Below, in pieces: positions 35,004 to 43,988 of a stretch of 64,000 bases of DNA; positions within the stretch are counted from its first letter, which is position 1; each line of letters starts with the position of its first letter. The notes beneath the pieces are model-generated. The model was given only the letters and a program-made list of their open reading frames with translations, was not told the origin of the DNA and made no database searches. The DNA comes from Candidatus Aminicenantota bacterium (GTDB taxonomy: Bacteria; Acidobacteriota; Aminicenantia; Aminicenantales; Aminicenantaceae). The position numbers were made by a program, and so were the translations under genes. The DNA lies in contig JAFGMO010000047.1 in the NCBI GenBank assembly GCA_016927475.1, forward strand, positions 124,001 through 188,000. Direction: 5' to 3'.

Positions 35004-36001
35004 TTATTTCTCGGTTATTTTGTCGGAGTACACCCTATTCATGACGCTGTAAACGAAATTTCCATTGTCGGCAACAGCGATTCCTTGGCCTTGGTCTGAA
35101 TCCATGATTTTTTGCTCAAGTTTTTTCTCAAAAATAAGAACACCCTGAGGATCATAAACTTTAGGCCCCCAGACAGAGTTCACGGCAAAAAGATTAAAAT
35201 CCTGGGTAAAAAGCACCGTCCCGTCGGGTTGGCCGTTTTTGGTGATGTAATAAAAACGGTACAGGAAATGCGCATAAGTGATGATGTCATTATAGACCTG
35301 ATCGACATCCTGAGCATTACTGATAAAAAAGGAATCTCCATGGGAAACTTGGGCGACGGTCTCCAATATGTTTCTTTCTACTCCTTCTCCCAGGCAGATG
35401 CAAAACACCGGCACATGAGATAGGGCGAGTTTCTTCTTCAGTTTCTCAAACGAAATCGTGCTGCCGGGGCCGTCTCTACGGGCATTTTCATCCTTTCCGT
35501 CGGTCAAAACCACTACGGCCCGCATTCCTTCCTTGTTTTCAACATGATCAATCCCTTTAAGGATCGAATCGTAAAGGGCTGTTCCCCCGTCGGCTTTAAT
35601 GGCAAGAAGGGATTGTTTGAGGTCTTCCTGATTATCCGAAAAATCTTTGAGCACCCTCACCGCAGAATCAAAATCAATGACCTGAAACCGGTCATAATCA
35701 TCCTCATTCCAATAAGATTCTTCACGGCGTCGATGACGGTAGCCATTTTTTGGACCATGCTTCCGCTCGAGTCGATGATGATGCTCAACCGGGACGGCAC
35801 ATGATGTGACTCGTCTTGACCCCAGACATGTTCCTGGCGGCCATTTTCAAAAACCTTAACGTCATCGATAAAAGCATTCCCCCCGTAAGCGCCGCTCTCT
35901 GTATAAGAGGTGTAGTAAAAATGAATTTGAGTAAAATTTTTAGCATCCGCCCGCTCGAGTTTGATGCTTGTAATCTCTTGAGCGCATATGGTGCAAACCA
36001 A
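35004..36001 (-). pseudogene. VWA-domain protein gene with a -1 frameshift
   Basis: Two overlapping frames (36001-35657 and 35660-35004) together make one protein of about 330 aa. The first has FIDDVKVFENGRQEHVW and the MIDAS motif SIIIDSSGSM. The second has LKADGGTALYDSI-like text (IKADGGTALYDSILKGIDHV), then VVVLTDGKDENARRDG and later CICLGEGVERNILETVA. Near 35718 the reading slips by one base: restoring one base after the ATTGG on the minus strand joins them as LIGNEDDYDRFQVIDFD. It resembles the VWFA-related domain family common in Acidobacteriota. The N-terminus starts at a TTG, with no ATG start or clear signal peptide, and may also be damaged. Confidence 0.7.
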
Positions 36002-36035
36002 TGATGTTTTTATTAACAGTCATCACTCAGCTTAT

Positions 36036-36052
36036 CCGGCTGATCCAGCCGG
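36036..36052. repeat. Perfect short hairpin CCGGCTG-ATC-CAGCCGG
   Basis: A 7-base stem with a 3-base loop lies about 35 bases beyond the VWA start, in the 237-base gap before the TatT-like gene. It has no U-tract, so it may be an operator or a weak terminator of the TatT-like gene. Confidence 0.4.
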
Positions 36053-36238
36053 CAAATAAATGAAATGAATACCCCGGACAGGCCGGAGTATGACACATAA
36101 TACGGATTAAAGAAGGGGGGTATTATATTGGCAAAACAAATCTCGATGCCATCAAAATGTCGGCGATTTTCACCAAAAACCGTGAATGACCCAACGCAGA
36201 GATGACGGCCAAGGAAAAATAAAGGAAACCGACCCTAA

Positions 36239-36994
36239 CTATTTTCTGAATTTTTTATCTTTTAGAATCTCGCGGGCCAAATTTTTGCACTCGTTGACCA
36301 TGGTCACCCAGCATGGATCATCTTCCATAGCAAGCACGTACTCCAGCTCTTCTCTCGCTTTTTCAACTTCCTTCATATCAAGATATGTCTCAGCCAGATA
36401 AACCCGGGTCAAGGCGTCTTCCGGCCCAAGTTCCTTGGACTTGAGAAGATGTTCGAGGGATTTATCATTGCTTCCGCCGGCAATACCCGGAAGTTTATAA
36501 TATACCCGGCCCAAAACCCGATCAGCTCCTCCTTCCTCATAATTCCTGTCCAACTCGATAACTTTGTTCATGGCTGCTTTAATCGGCTTGACCAAAGAAA
36601 GGCTTTTAAAAACGCCTCTCGTCTCCCCATATTTTCCGTTATTAACGCCCTGCCAGTAGTGTCCATCGGGTTTTTCCGGCTCGAGAATGACGGCCTTGTT
36701 GGCATAAAGAACGGCATCCTGAAAGATTTTCTTTTTTTCTTTTTTCTTCTCGGTAAAATAGCCGATGTAGTACATGACCCGTGATATTCTCCAAAGGGCA
36801 TCGTATTTGTTTTCGAGAAGTTTTTCGGCTTCTTCATACTTTGTCAGAGCTTGTTTGGCTGCTTCCATGTCACCCATTGAGTTAAAAATTTCATCACCCT
36901 GGGTGATCAGGCCCTCAGGCTGCTGCGAATGAACAAACACAGCCAGGAAAAGAAAAAAACAAACCGCCAAAGATATCCTTGTTCTTAGTATCAT
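36239..36994 (-). CDS. TPR/TatT-like periplasmic protein
   Basis: This encodes 251 aa with a signal peptide (LAVCFFLFLAVFVHSQ). TPR-like helices run through most of it. The stretch ELDRNYEEGGADRVLGRVYY, then KLPGIAGGSNDKSLEHLLKS, is typical of the TatT (TRAP-transporter T component) family described in Treponema. YLAETYLDMKEVEKAREEL follows. TatT proteins partner with periplasmic TRAP solute-binding proteins. No TRAP genes are adjacent. A ribosome site AAAGGAG sits upstream of the ATG at 36994. Confidence 0.75.
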   Translation of the reverse strand: MILRTRISLAVCFFLFLAVFVHSQQPEGLITQGDEIFNSMGDMEAAKQALTKYEEAEKLLENKYDALWRISRVMYYIGYFTEKKKEKKKIFQDAVLYANKAVILEPEKPDGHYWQGVNNGKYGETRGVFKSLSLVKPIKAAMNKVIELDRNYEEGGADRVLGRVYYKLPGIAGGSNDKSLEHLLKSKELGPEDALTRVYLAETYLDMKEVEKAREELEYVLAMEDDPCWVTMVNECKNLAREILKDKKFRK

Positions 36995-37041
36995 AGTTAG
37001 CTCCTTTCAGGTTATTAAAATCCCTTTTCGGGGACAAAACG

Positions 37042-37698
37042 TCAAGAGGCTAATAACTTTTCCGCCTGGTTTTCCAGATCCATCATGAGGTCTTCCAGCT
37101 TTTTCCTCTGCGATTCCAGGTTATCCTTTTTCAAATCCGAAGGAACGGAAACGGGGTGGCCAAAAACCGCCACAATTTTGGAGAATGGCTTGATCATCAC
37201 GAAACGGTCCCAGCTGTTTAAAATAATATTTTTCGAAGATGCGAATGTAAAAGGAACCAGCCAGGCCCCTGTCTCCAGGGCCAACTTGAGACCGCCCTGT
37301 TTCATTACCTGGTTGGGTCCTTTGGGCCCGTCTGGAACAATGATAACCTGTCCTCCCTTTTTCAGCTCCTCTATCATGATATTCCAGGCTTTGATAACGG
37401 CATGGGAGCTTGAGCCACGGACAATTTTATATCCCCATTTGGCCATGATACGGGCCGGAATTTCACCGTCACGGCTGGGACTGATGAGAGCCATGATATT
37501 CCGGCGCCGGAAAAAAAAGGGGACAAGGAAAATACGGCGGTGCCAAACGAGGATGACGACAGGTTTCCCTTCTTCAACGAGTTTCCGGTAGGATTCCTCT
37601 CCTTTGACGACAAGGCTGCAAGTGGATATCCAGAGTCGGGACATGATCCGTCCCAGTATTCCGGTCCAAACCCAGCGGATTTCCTCCACCATATTCAT
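37042..37698 (-). CDS. DUF374-type lysophospholipid acyltransferase-like protein
   Basis: This encodes 218 aa. The sequence contains WHRRIFLVPFFF, ISPSRDGEIPARIMAKWGYK, VRGSSS and VPDGPKGPNQVMKQGGLKLA, the ordered landmarks of the DUF374/LPLAT family. It probably transfers an acyl chain to a lipid A precursor or other lipid at the inner membrane. The family usually has 200-230 residues. It is flanked by the TatT-like gene downstream and a symporter gene upstream, and no operon link is evident. Confidence 0.82.
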   Translation of the reverse strand: MNMVEEIRWVWTGILGRIMSRLWISTCSLVVKGEESYRKLVEEGKPVVILVWHRRIFLVPFFFRRRNIMALISPSRDGEIPARIMAKWGYKIVRGSSSHAVIKAWNIMIEELKKGGQVIIVPDGPKGPNQVMKQGGLKLALETGAWLVPFTFASSKNIILNSWDRFVMIKPFSKIVAVFGHPVSVPSDLKKDNLESQRKKLEDLMMDLENQAEKLLAS

Positions 37699-37842
37699 GA
37701 AAAATTTCCTGATTTTTTCCCTTGCATGTTTCCCTAAAATTTATGCTGATCAAAACAAAAAGTCAATTCTCATCATATCTTCATATTGGAAACTGTCCAA
37801 AAAATTGGGATGTTGATCCAATCCGGCCCCCTTGTTTTTTTT

Positions 37843-39258
37843 TCAGCTCTGATCAGAAAATCGCGATCTCAGGTGCTCCCACAACCATCCTGCCGCAAAC
37901 CCTACTGCGCACAAAGCGACACCGTAAGGCAAGGACTCCGGCCAGGGGGGCCAAGGAACGGAGAATAAGCCCATCTCACTTAAAAAACCGGCTAGAGAGA
38001 ATCCTCCTCCAAAAACAAGAGACAGCCATCCTGCCAGGGGACATTTTCGCTTGAGAAAAAGCATGGCCACCCCCGGAATGAACAATCCCTCAGCCATGAT
38101 TTCAGACGCCAGACCCAGTGTTTTTAAGATGTCTCGAAGTTGAGTGGCAATCAACAGGGCCGCCCCACCCACTAAAACTGTGGAAACGCGTCCAGCCGCC
38201 ACCGCATACCTTGTGCTCTCATGAACCAAGATCCTCTGATAGACATCCCTGGCCAGAGAAAGAGCCCCGGTGTTGATAGCCGAATCCATAGTCGACATGA
38301 CAGCGGCCGTAACCGCCGTAAAGAGCAGTCCCCCTAAAAACATTCCTGTTCGGGACCTGATAAGCTCAGAAAAAACCGGCCCCTCGATCTCTTTTCCATA
38401 AAAAAACGGAAGGGAAAGCATTCCTACTAAAACAAGCAGACCATACAGCACAAAAAAAGCACCAGCCGAGACCGCGAGACCTCTTCGAGCGGCTTGATCG
38501 CTCCGGGCAGCCTGGATCCGCTGCCAGGCAATAGGGGAAATAGTCCAGGCCATAATGAATGAAACCGCGGTCAACGTATCCGTCTTTAAATTTGAAAAAA
38601 AATTTAAATAATCACCATTCCCCTGTTCTACCGTCAAACGGATGGTTTCCTGCATTGTCTCCGGATTCCACAAGACGAAGGCCAGGCTTATAACTCCGAG
38701 TGCCAGAAGAACGAACTGCAGGCCGTCGGTTACGGCAACGGAAAAAAACCCTCCCAATACTGAATAGATCAGAACGACTGCGGTTCCGCACACCAAGCCG
38801 GCCAGGTAGGATGTTCCAAGGAAACCTTTAAAAAAGTTCCCCACAGCTACCATCTGTGATGCGGCCAGGACGACCATGTACCAGATGATGAGAATCGCGG
38901 CCAGGTGCCGCACCCCGCGTCCATACCGCTGTTCTATAAGGTCGGGCAGAGAGATAAAGTGAAGACGGCGGATTGGCAGAATGAGGAAAACATAAAACAC
39001 AATCACGGTAACGAATGCGGGAATCCCCATGATCCAGAAAGCCCGTATTCCATGAATAAAACCTTGATCAACGGTAACAAGAAGGGATGCGGCTCCAAAC
39101 CATGAAGCGGCCAAGGATAAGAAAACCAGGGTCCATGGTAGTTTCCGGGAAGCCAGGAAAAAATCCTCCAGGCCTTTCATCTTTCGGGAAAAGATAAGAC
39201 TGATTATAAAAAGAAGCAGAAAATACCCGCTTAAAAAAACAAAAAAGGTTAACCTCAT
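37843..39258 (-). CDS. Sodium:solute symporter (SSS family)
   Basis: This encodes 471 aa with about 13 hydrophobic segments. Typical text includes FLASRKLPWTLVFLSLAASW, GAASLLVTVDQGFIHG, FSVAVTDGLQFVLLALGVIS and TAAVMSTMDSAINTGALSLA. SSS carriers use sodium to import sugars, amino acids or osmolytes. The substrate is not evident. It is divergent from lolA across 39259-39541. Confidence 0.88.
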   Translation of the reverse strand: MRLTFFVFLSGYFLLLFIISLIFSRKMKGLEDFFLASRKLPWTLVFLSLAASWFGAASLLVTVDQGFIHGIRAFWIMGIPAFVTVIVFYVFLILPIRRLHFISLPDLIEQRYGRGVRHLAAILIIWYMVVLAASQMVAVGNFFKGFLGTSYLAGLVCGTAVVLIYSVLGGFFSVAVTDGLQFVLLALGVISLAFVLWNPETMQETIRLTVEQGNGDYLNFFSNLKTDTLTAVSFIMAWTISPIAWQRIQAARSDQAARRGLAVSAGAFFVLYGLLVLVGMLSLPFFYGKEIEGPVFSELIRSRTGMFLGGLLFTAVTAAVMSTMDSAINTGALSLARDVYQRILVHESTRYAVAAGRVSTVLVGGAALLIATQLRDILKTLGLASEIMAEGLFIPGVAMLFLKRKCPLAGWLSLVFGGGFSLAGFLSEMGLFSVPWPPWPESLPYGVALCAVGFAAGWLWEHLRSRFSDQS

Positions 39259-39271
39259 TTCGTCTTAATCC

Positions 39272-39290
39272 AACCTGCAATGTTCAGGTT
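39272..39290. repeat. Palindromic AACCTG-CAATGTT-CAGGTT element
   Basis: A 6-base stem with a 7-base loop lies just upstream of the symporter gene. It shares the AACCTGCA(N)T core with the elements at 42381, 58686 and 60998. The rest of 39259-39541 shows no gene or other structure. Confidence 0.5.
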
Positions 39291-39525
39291 AAATACGTTT
39301 TGTTACCGGTGTCCTTTATAACAAAAATCAGAACACGAACCAAGTTTTTCAGCCGGGGTTTTCGGCCGGGGCTTAAGCATTCTTAAAGACTTGATCCGGA
39401 AATGTGGGAAAATGGCAAACCGGAACCGAAATGAATCGAACCTCGCGTACCAAACCATATTACCATCATCACGGTTACCATGAATACATTCGGCCGACGA
39501 ATCGTATATAGTTTAGCCATTGTGC

Positions 39526-39531
39526 TATAAT
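39526..39531 (+). promoter_or_regulatory. Candidate -10 box of lolA
   Basis: TATAAT overlaps the first in-frame ATG (39530), so translation must begin at the second ATG (39542), close to the predicted RNA start. This implies a leaderless or near-leaderless mRNA. Confidence 0.45.
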
Positions 39532-39541
39532 GCCTTTCGAA

Positions 39542-40201
39542 ATGAAGCTCATGATTTATTTCTTGATATTATGTTTTTTTAATACCCCCCAGTCTCCGGA
39601 AGACCTGGTAGTTTCTATGGAAAAAAAGATACGCTCTTTGTCTTCTCTCCGTTCTGAATTCACCCATCTATATTACGATGCTGCGGTTTCCGACCCCCTG
39701 CGGGAAAAAGGGATGTTCTATTTTCGAAAGCCCGACTCTCTTAAGTGGGAATACAGGGATCCCGAAACAAAGATCTGGATCTATGAAAAAGGCGAATATA
39801 AATATTATATTCCCGAAGACAATCAGCTTTACCGCGGCTCACTTCAAGAAGACGCCAAGGAAGCGGAAGTCCTTCTCCTTTTAACGGGGCGGCGAAGCAT
39901 CCTCGACGATTATTCCGTTTCTTTCGATTCCTTTACAACAGATCGAAAAGACGTCAGCCAGATCAAACTAACCCCTAATGAAGAAGGAGAATACTCTTCT
40001 ATCTCCCTCGAAATTCTGAAGGAAATCCAACTTATATCCAAAATCATTTTTACCGACTGGGCCGGCAACAAGTCCATATTTCACTTTGATAAAATCAGAA
40101 CCGGTATCCGTTTCAAAAAAAACGAATTTGAACTCAAGGTTCCCCCAGATGTCGAAATCATCGACAACCGTCCCGGTCCGGACAAACAGACAACATCCTG
40201 A
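39542..40201 (+). CDS. lolA: Outer-membrane lipoprotein carrier LolA
   Basis: This encodes 219 aa. A short signal peptide (MKLMIYFLILCFFN) leads the mature protein. The LolA fold is apparent from MEKKIRSLSSLRSEF, FYFRKPDSLKWEYRDPETK and IWIYEKGEYKYYIPEDNQLY. LolA shuttles lipoproteins from the LolCDE exporter to the outer membrane through the periplasm. The start at 39542 is chosen over 39530 because the latter lies inside a -10 box. It precedes an ECF sigma unit by 87 bases. Confidence 0.85.
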   Translation: MKLMIYFLILCFFNTPQSPEDLVVSMEKKIRSLSSLRSEFTHLYYDAAVSDPLREKGMFYFRKPDSLKWEYRDPETKIWIYEKGEYKYYIPEDNQLYRGSLQEDAKEAEVLLLLTGRRSILDDYSVSFDSFTTDRKDVSQIKLTPNEEGEYSSISLEILKEIQLISKIIFTDWAGNKSIFHFDKIRTGIRFKKNEFELKVPPDVEIIDNRPGPDKQTTS

Positions 40202-40288
40202 TTCATGAAAAACCAAGGCCCTCAAAAAAAATCGGAAAAACCAATTCCTGCCGTTTGCGTATGTATAACAGGGGACAGGTAGTCCTCC

Positions 40289-40852
40289 ATGGAAGAAGAC
40301 AAAAAGCTTGTTGAACGCGCCGTCCGTGGCGATAAAGAGGCCTATGAAATGATCATCCACAGGTACCAGCAGCCCATGTTGAACTATATCGGGAGAATGA
40401 TAGGGGAACGCGAATCGGCGCTTGATTTCACCCAGGAAATTTTCTTAAAAACATATTCATCCCTTCAGATGTATCAACCAAAGTACAAATTCAGCACCTG
40501 GCTTTTCAAGATCGCATCCAACTACATCATCGACTACTGGCGCAAGAAAAAACTGGACACCTTTTCCATGGATCATCCCCTGGGGAAAGACGACGATGGT
40601 CCGCTTATGCAGATCGCTGATGAAGATTATTCCATCCCGGAGAGGTTTGAACTACAAGAAATCCGAAAACGCATCGAATCGGCCTTGGAAAAAATTCCTC
40701 CGGAACTCAGGGAACTGTTCATTTGGAGACATGTTAATGAATTCAGCTATGAAGAAATTGCAGAAATCAAAGGTATACCCGTGGGAACCATTAAAAACAG
40801 GGTTTTTCAGGCAAAAGAAAAGATTCGAAGAATAGTGGGAAAACAGCCATGA
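40289..40852 (+). CDS. ECF-type RNA polymerase sigma factor (RpoE-like)
   Basis: This encodes 187 aa. Region 2 contains SALDFTQEIFLKTYSSLQMY and FSTWLFKIASNYIIDYWRKK. Region 4 contains LRELFIWRHVNEFSYEEIAE and IKGIPVGTIKNRVFQAKEKI. This is the RpoE-like pattern. The gene overlaps the anti-sigma gene by four bases (ATGA). A weak ribosome site precedes the ATG. Confidence 0.93.
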   Translation: MEEDKKLVERAVRGDKEAYEMIIHRYQQPMLNYIGRMIGERESALDFTQEIFLKTYSSLQMYQPKYKFSTWLFKIASNYIIDYWRKKKLDTFSMDHPLGKDDDGPLMQIADEDYSIPERFELQEIRKRIESALEKIPPELRELFIWRHVNEFSYEEIAEIKGIPVGTIKNRVFQAKEKIRRIVGKQP

Positions 40853-41427
40853 AATGTTTAACGGTCCAACAAATCTATCTTTATCTCGAGGAGGAACTTT
40901 CACCGGAAAAGGCTTCGAAGGTGAAAAAGCACCTGGTTTCTTGTGACAAATGCCGGAGAGCTCTTGAAGAAAGACGTCTCCTGCATACTGCCTCCTTGAG
41001 CCTTCCCCAATGGAACGTTCCCCCAAACTTTGCTGAAAAAACTATCGAGAAAATCTTTCCGGTTGAAAAACGAAAGTTTCGCTGGGCGCCGATTCTGGCT
41101 ACGGCTTGTTCGTCACTGTTCCTTATAACAGTCTTTTCAGCCGTGCTTCAAGGACAAAAACTTCCCGCTTTCCTTTTCGGTGTCTTGCGAACAGTCTGGG
41201 GCTTTATCGAAAAAACATCCCTATTTGCCGTAAAACTCATCAAAGTATCCGTAAACCTGGTCAAGGTTCTGCAGCGTTTTTTAGAGATGATTTCCCAAGA
41301 ACTTTCTTCTCTTACAGGCTCCCTTGGAACAGAAATCCAGGTCATCTCTATCAGCCTCACTTTGATCCTTCTTTTTTTAACCGCCTTTATCTTCAGAAGG
41401 ATCTTTATTACTGGAGAAACAAAATGA
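40849..41427 (+). CDS. Zinc anti-sigma factor (membrane-bound)
   Basis: This encodes 192 aa. The zinc-binding anti-sigma motif is at residues 28-35 (KKHLVSCDKCR; His28, Cys32, Cys35). A membrane helix is at about 83-105 and a second hydrophobic segment is near the C-terminus (ISISLTLILLFLTAFIF). It should hold the ECF sigma factor at the membrane. It is coupled to the sigma gene and to the next gene by ATGA overlaps at both ends. Confidence 0.88.
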   Translation: MKCLTVQQIYLYLEEELSPEKASKVKKHLVSCDKCRRALEERRLLHTASLSLPQWNVPPNFAEKTIEKIFPVEKRKFRWAPILATACSSLFLITVFSAVLQGQKLPAFLFGVLRTVWGFIEKTSLFAVKLIKVSVNLVKVLQRFLEMISQELSSLTGSLGTEIQVISISLTLILLFLTAFIFRRIFITGETK

Positions 41428-42383
41428 AATTTAAGCCTCTCCTGCTTTTATCCTTTTCCGTCATACTTCTTATCAGTCTCCCGCTCTTTCCGCAGGAAAC
41501 CGCCTCACTGTCTAAAGATATCCTTATCGAAGCGGACGAAGTTCAGAAAAACGTTTGGTCCTTCGGCGGCAATGTTCTGATCCTGGGTCAAGTCGAAGAA
41601 AGTGTCGTCGCCTTTGGGGGAGTCGTTACGGTGGAAGGAGAAGTCGGCGAGCTGGTTTTTGGATTCGGGTCGGAGATCATTCTCAAATCCACAGCCGTTA
41701 TCAACGGCGACCTTGTCGCTCTGGGAGGTTCCGTCGTCAAAGAACCCGGATGTGTGGTAGAAGGAGATACCATCTATTTTGAGACATCCAAAAATCTCAA
41801 AAATTTTTTCGGGAAAGGATTGACGGGAATCCCGATTTTTTCCCCCTTCCTTATGGCCATGAAGATCATTGGTGTCTTTATCTGGCTTCTGCTTATGCTG
41901 GTCGTTACCGGATTTCTCCCCAAGCAAGTTTCTTTTGCTTCGGAGCAGATAAAAAAATCCTTCTGGCCGGTTACAGGCGTGGGATTGTTGGGTGTGATTA
42001 TTTTCACCGGCCTCATTCTTTTCAGCGCCCTTCTTTCCATCATACTTATCGGCATCCCCATCCTTCTCGCTCTCATCCTTGTGGCCATAGTCTTAAAAAT
42101 CTTCGGAAAAGTCGTTCTTTTTTATTTCTTTGGAGAAAAAATAGCCCGGATTCTTGGAATCAAAAAAGGAACGGCTTTTCTTTTCGGAATTTTGGGGTTT
42201 TTATTACTCTCTCTCATCGACTTCCTGCCTGTTTTTGTTTCACCCCTTTCTTTCTGGCTGACAGTGATTTTCTCCGTCCTCACTTCCCTCTTTTCGTTCT
42301 GCCTGAGTATTATCGGTTGGGGTGTCGCCTTGCGGACGCGGTTTGGAACGACCGAAAACTGGTTTGTTAAGAAAAAAGCATGA
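41424..42383 (+). CDS. Bactofilin-like beta-solenoid protein with C-terminal membrane domain
   Basis: This encodes 319 aa from ATG 41424. The reading frame extends upstream to 41106 inside the anti-sigma gene and is not used. After a signal-like segment (LLLLSFSVILLISLPLFPQ), residues 25-120 carry short beta-helix repeats of the polymer-forming type (GGNVLILGQVEESVVAFGGV, then VNGDL-like VINGDLVALGGS). Residues 140-300 have about four membrane helices. This layout is found in uncharacterised envelope proteins tied to sigma/anti-sigma pairs. The function is unknown. Confidence 0.65.
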   Translation: MKFKPLLLLSFSVILLISLPLFPQETASLSKDILIEADEVQKNVWSFGGNVLILGQVEESVVAFGGVVTVEGEVGELVFGFGSEIILKSTAVINGDLVALGGSVVKEPGCVVEGDTIYFETSKNLKNFFGKGLTGIPIFSPFLMAMKIIGVFIWLLLMLVVTGFLPKQVSFASEQIKKSFWPVTGVGLLGVIIFTGLILFSALLSIILIGIPILLALILVAIVLKIFGKVVLFYFFGEKIARILGIKKGTAFLFGILGFLLLSLIDFLPVFVSPLSFWLTVIFSVLTSLFSFCLSIIGWGVALRTRFGTTENWFVKKKA

Positions 42384-42412
42384 ATAATGCAGGTTAGATA
42401 CTGTATTATTCA
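42381..42412. repeat. Palindrome TGAATAATGCAG / CTGTATTATTCA
   Basis: A 12-base inverted repeat with one mismatch and an 8-base loop starts at the stop of the bactofilin-like gene. No U-tract follows. It belongs to the AACCTGCATTATTCA set. Confidence 0.6.
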
Positions 42413-42656
42413 CGAGCCAAGCTTGCCGCAAATGTGAGGCGTCAGCCTGTGAAGCTGTGCTTGGCACCGCGAACAGGCTGCAACAAAGCAGATGCGGTAC
42501 GATCGGCTCGCCTGAAAGGGAAATTTGGCCGACATTCTCTTGACAACGGTTATGGAAAATGTTTCATTATCAATGTTGCTATAAAATACGTTTAAACGAC
42601 ACATACTATTGAAATTATCTGTTGGTGTCGGCCAAATTTATGAATAATGCAGGATA
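42413..42656 (-). repeat. Intergenic repeat, copy B of the GGCCAAAT / GGCGAGCCGATC element
   Basis: The gap 42384-42681 has no gene. On the minus strand it carries the same ordered blocks as 3946-4080, with a longer internal stretch between the facing AATTTGGCC and GGCCAAATT arms. A further TGAATAATGCAGGATAA copy closes the region at 42641-42656. Confidence 0.6.
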
Positions 42657-42681
42657 ATGAATGGCTGATTAAGGCCCACCG

Positions 42682-43239
42682 TTATACTTCGAGGATTTCT
42701 TTTTCTTTGACGTCGGCCATTTCATCTACTTTTTTGGAATATTCTTCGACCAGCTCTTGAAGCTTGTCATAACCCCAGAACTTGTCATCCTCAGTGATCT
42801 CTTTTTCTTCTTCCAGCAGTTCGATTTCTTCCTTGGCTTCCCGTCTGAGGTTTCGAATAACGGTCCTTTCATCTTCAGCCATCTTTCTGATATGCTTGGC
42901 TATTTCTTCTCGCCTCTCCTCATCAAGGGGAGGGATGGGGATTTTTAACAATTTCCCGTCATTGATCGGATTCAATCCCAGGTCGGCACTCCGAATGGCC
43001 CTGTCGATGGCGTCAACATAGGATGGATCCCAGGGTTGAACGGTAATGAGATTGGGCTGCGGTACTCCCAACGTGGCTACCTGATTGATAGGAGTTTGGC
43101 TACCGTAATAATCTATTTTAATGTCCTCGAACAGGGAAATATTCGCCCTCCCTGTTCTCAATTTGCTCAAATCCTTGCGAAAATGTTCAAGAGAAACACG
43201 CATTTTTTTCTCAAGCTCTCTGAGTGACTCTTTAACCAT
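42682..43239 (-). CDS. frr: Ribosome recycling factor
   Basis: This encodes 185 aa, full length. Typical text is LRTGRANISLFEDIKIDYYG, PWDPSYVDAIDRAIRSADLG and LNPINDGKLLKIPIPPLDEE. It splits the post-termination ribosome with EF-G. It is the last gene of the rplM-rpsI-rpsB-tsf-pyrH-frr unit. Gaps between members are short. Confidence 0.97.
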   Translation of the reverse strand: MVKESLRELEKKMRVSLEHFRKDLSKLRTGRANISLFEDIKIDYYGSQTPINQVATLGVPQPNLITVQPWDPSYVDAIDRAIRSADLGLNPINDGKLLKIPIPPLDEERREEIAKHIRKMAEDERTVIRNLRREAKEEIELLEEEKEITEDDKFWGYDKLQELVEEYSKKVDEMADVKEKEILEV

Positions 43240-43260
43240 GTTTAACCTCCTACCCGCCGT

Positions 43261-43980
43261 TCAGCCGATCCTCGTTCCAACCTTTTCCCCCAAAACGGCT
43301 TTTTTGATAGATCCTTTTTTCCGGAGGTTAAAAATGATGATGGGAAGGTTGTTATCCTTACAAAGAGAAACGGCCGTGGTATCCATCACCTTAAGCCCTT
43401 TCTTGATAAAGTTCAAATAAGAGATGGAATCAAACTTTCTGGCAGTCCTGACTTTCATCGGGTCGTCCGTGTACACACCATCGACTTTTGTCGCTTTTAA
43501 GATCACTTCCGCTTTTATTTCCAGCGCTCGCAAGGCCGCCGCCGTATCAGTCGTAAAATAGGGACTGCCGATCCCCGCACTGAAAATAATAATGCGGTCC
43601 TTTTCGAGATGACGGATGACCCTCCGCCGGATGAAAGGTTCTGCAACAGCCTTGATATCGATGGCGGATATGTGTCTGGTTATCACTCCTTCTTTCTCTA
43701 TGGCATCCTGAAGGGCAATTCCGTTGATAACGGTAGCCAAAAGACCCATATAATCCGCCGAAGCACGGTCCATTCCCGCTTCCGTACCCATAATACCCCG
43801 GAAGATATTCCCCCCTCCGATCATAATGGCGACTTGGATGCCCAGATCGTGAAGTTCCTTGAGCTCCAATGCTATAGACTTCGCTCTGTCAACGGCTATT
43901 CCACAAGAAAGGTCCCCAAGAAGAGACTCACCCGAAAGCTTCAGCAGAATACGCTTGTAAGCCGGCTTAGAATTTGACAT
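43261..43980 (-). CDS. pyrH: UMP kinase
   Basis: This encodes 239 aa. Motifs include [15 protein letters not shown] at the N-terminus, IGGGNIFRG, and VYTDDPMK, as in the amino-acid-kinase fold of PyrH. It phosphorylates UMP to UDP. It lies 8 bases after tsf and 21 before frr. Confidence 0.97.
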   Translation of the reverse strand: MSNSKPAYKRILLKLSGESLLGDLSCGIAVDRAKSIALELKELHDLGIQVAIMIGGGNIFRGIMGTEAGMDRASADYMGLLATVINGIALQDAIEKEGVITRHISAIDIKAVAEPFIRRRVIRHLEKDRIIIFSAGIGSPYFTTDTAAALRALEIKAEVILKATKVDGVYTDDPMKVRTARKFDSISYLNFIKKGLKVMDTTAVSLCKDNNLPIIIFNLRKKGSIKKAVLGEKVGTRIG

Positions 43981-43988
43981 CTTAAATT

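Noticed and set aside
40204..40281. 25-codon open frame between lolA and the ECF sigma gene
   Set aside because: No ribosome site or conserved features were seen. It is too short to support.
41106..41423. Upstream extension of the bactofilin-like frame
   Set aside because: It lies entirely within the anti-sigma gene in another frame and lacks a ribosome site.
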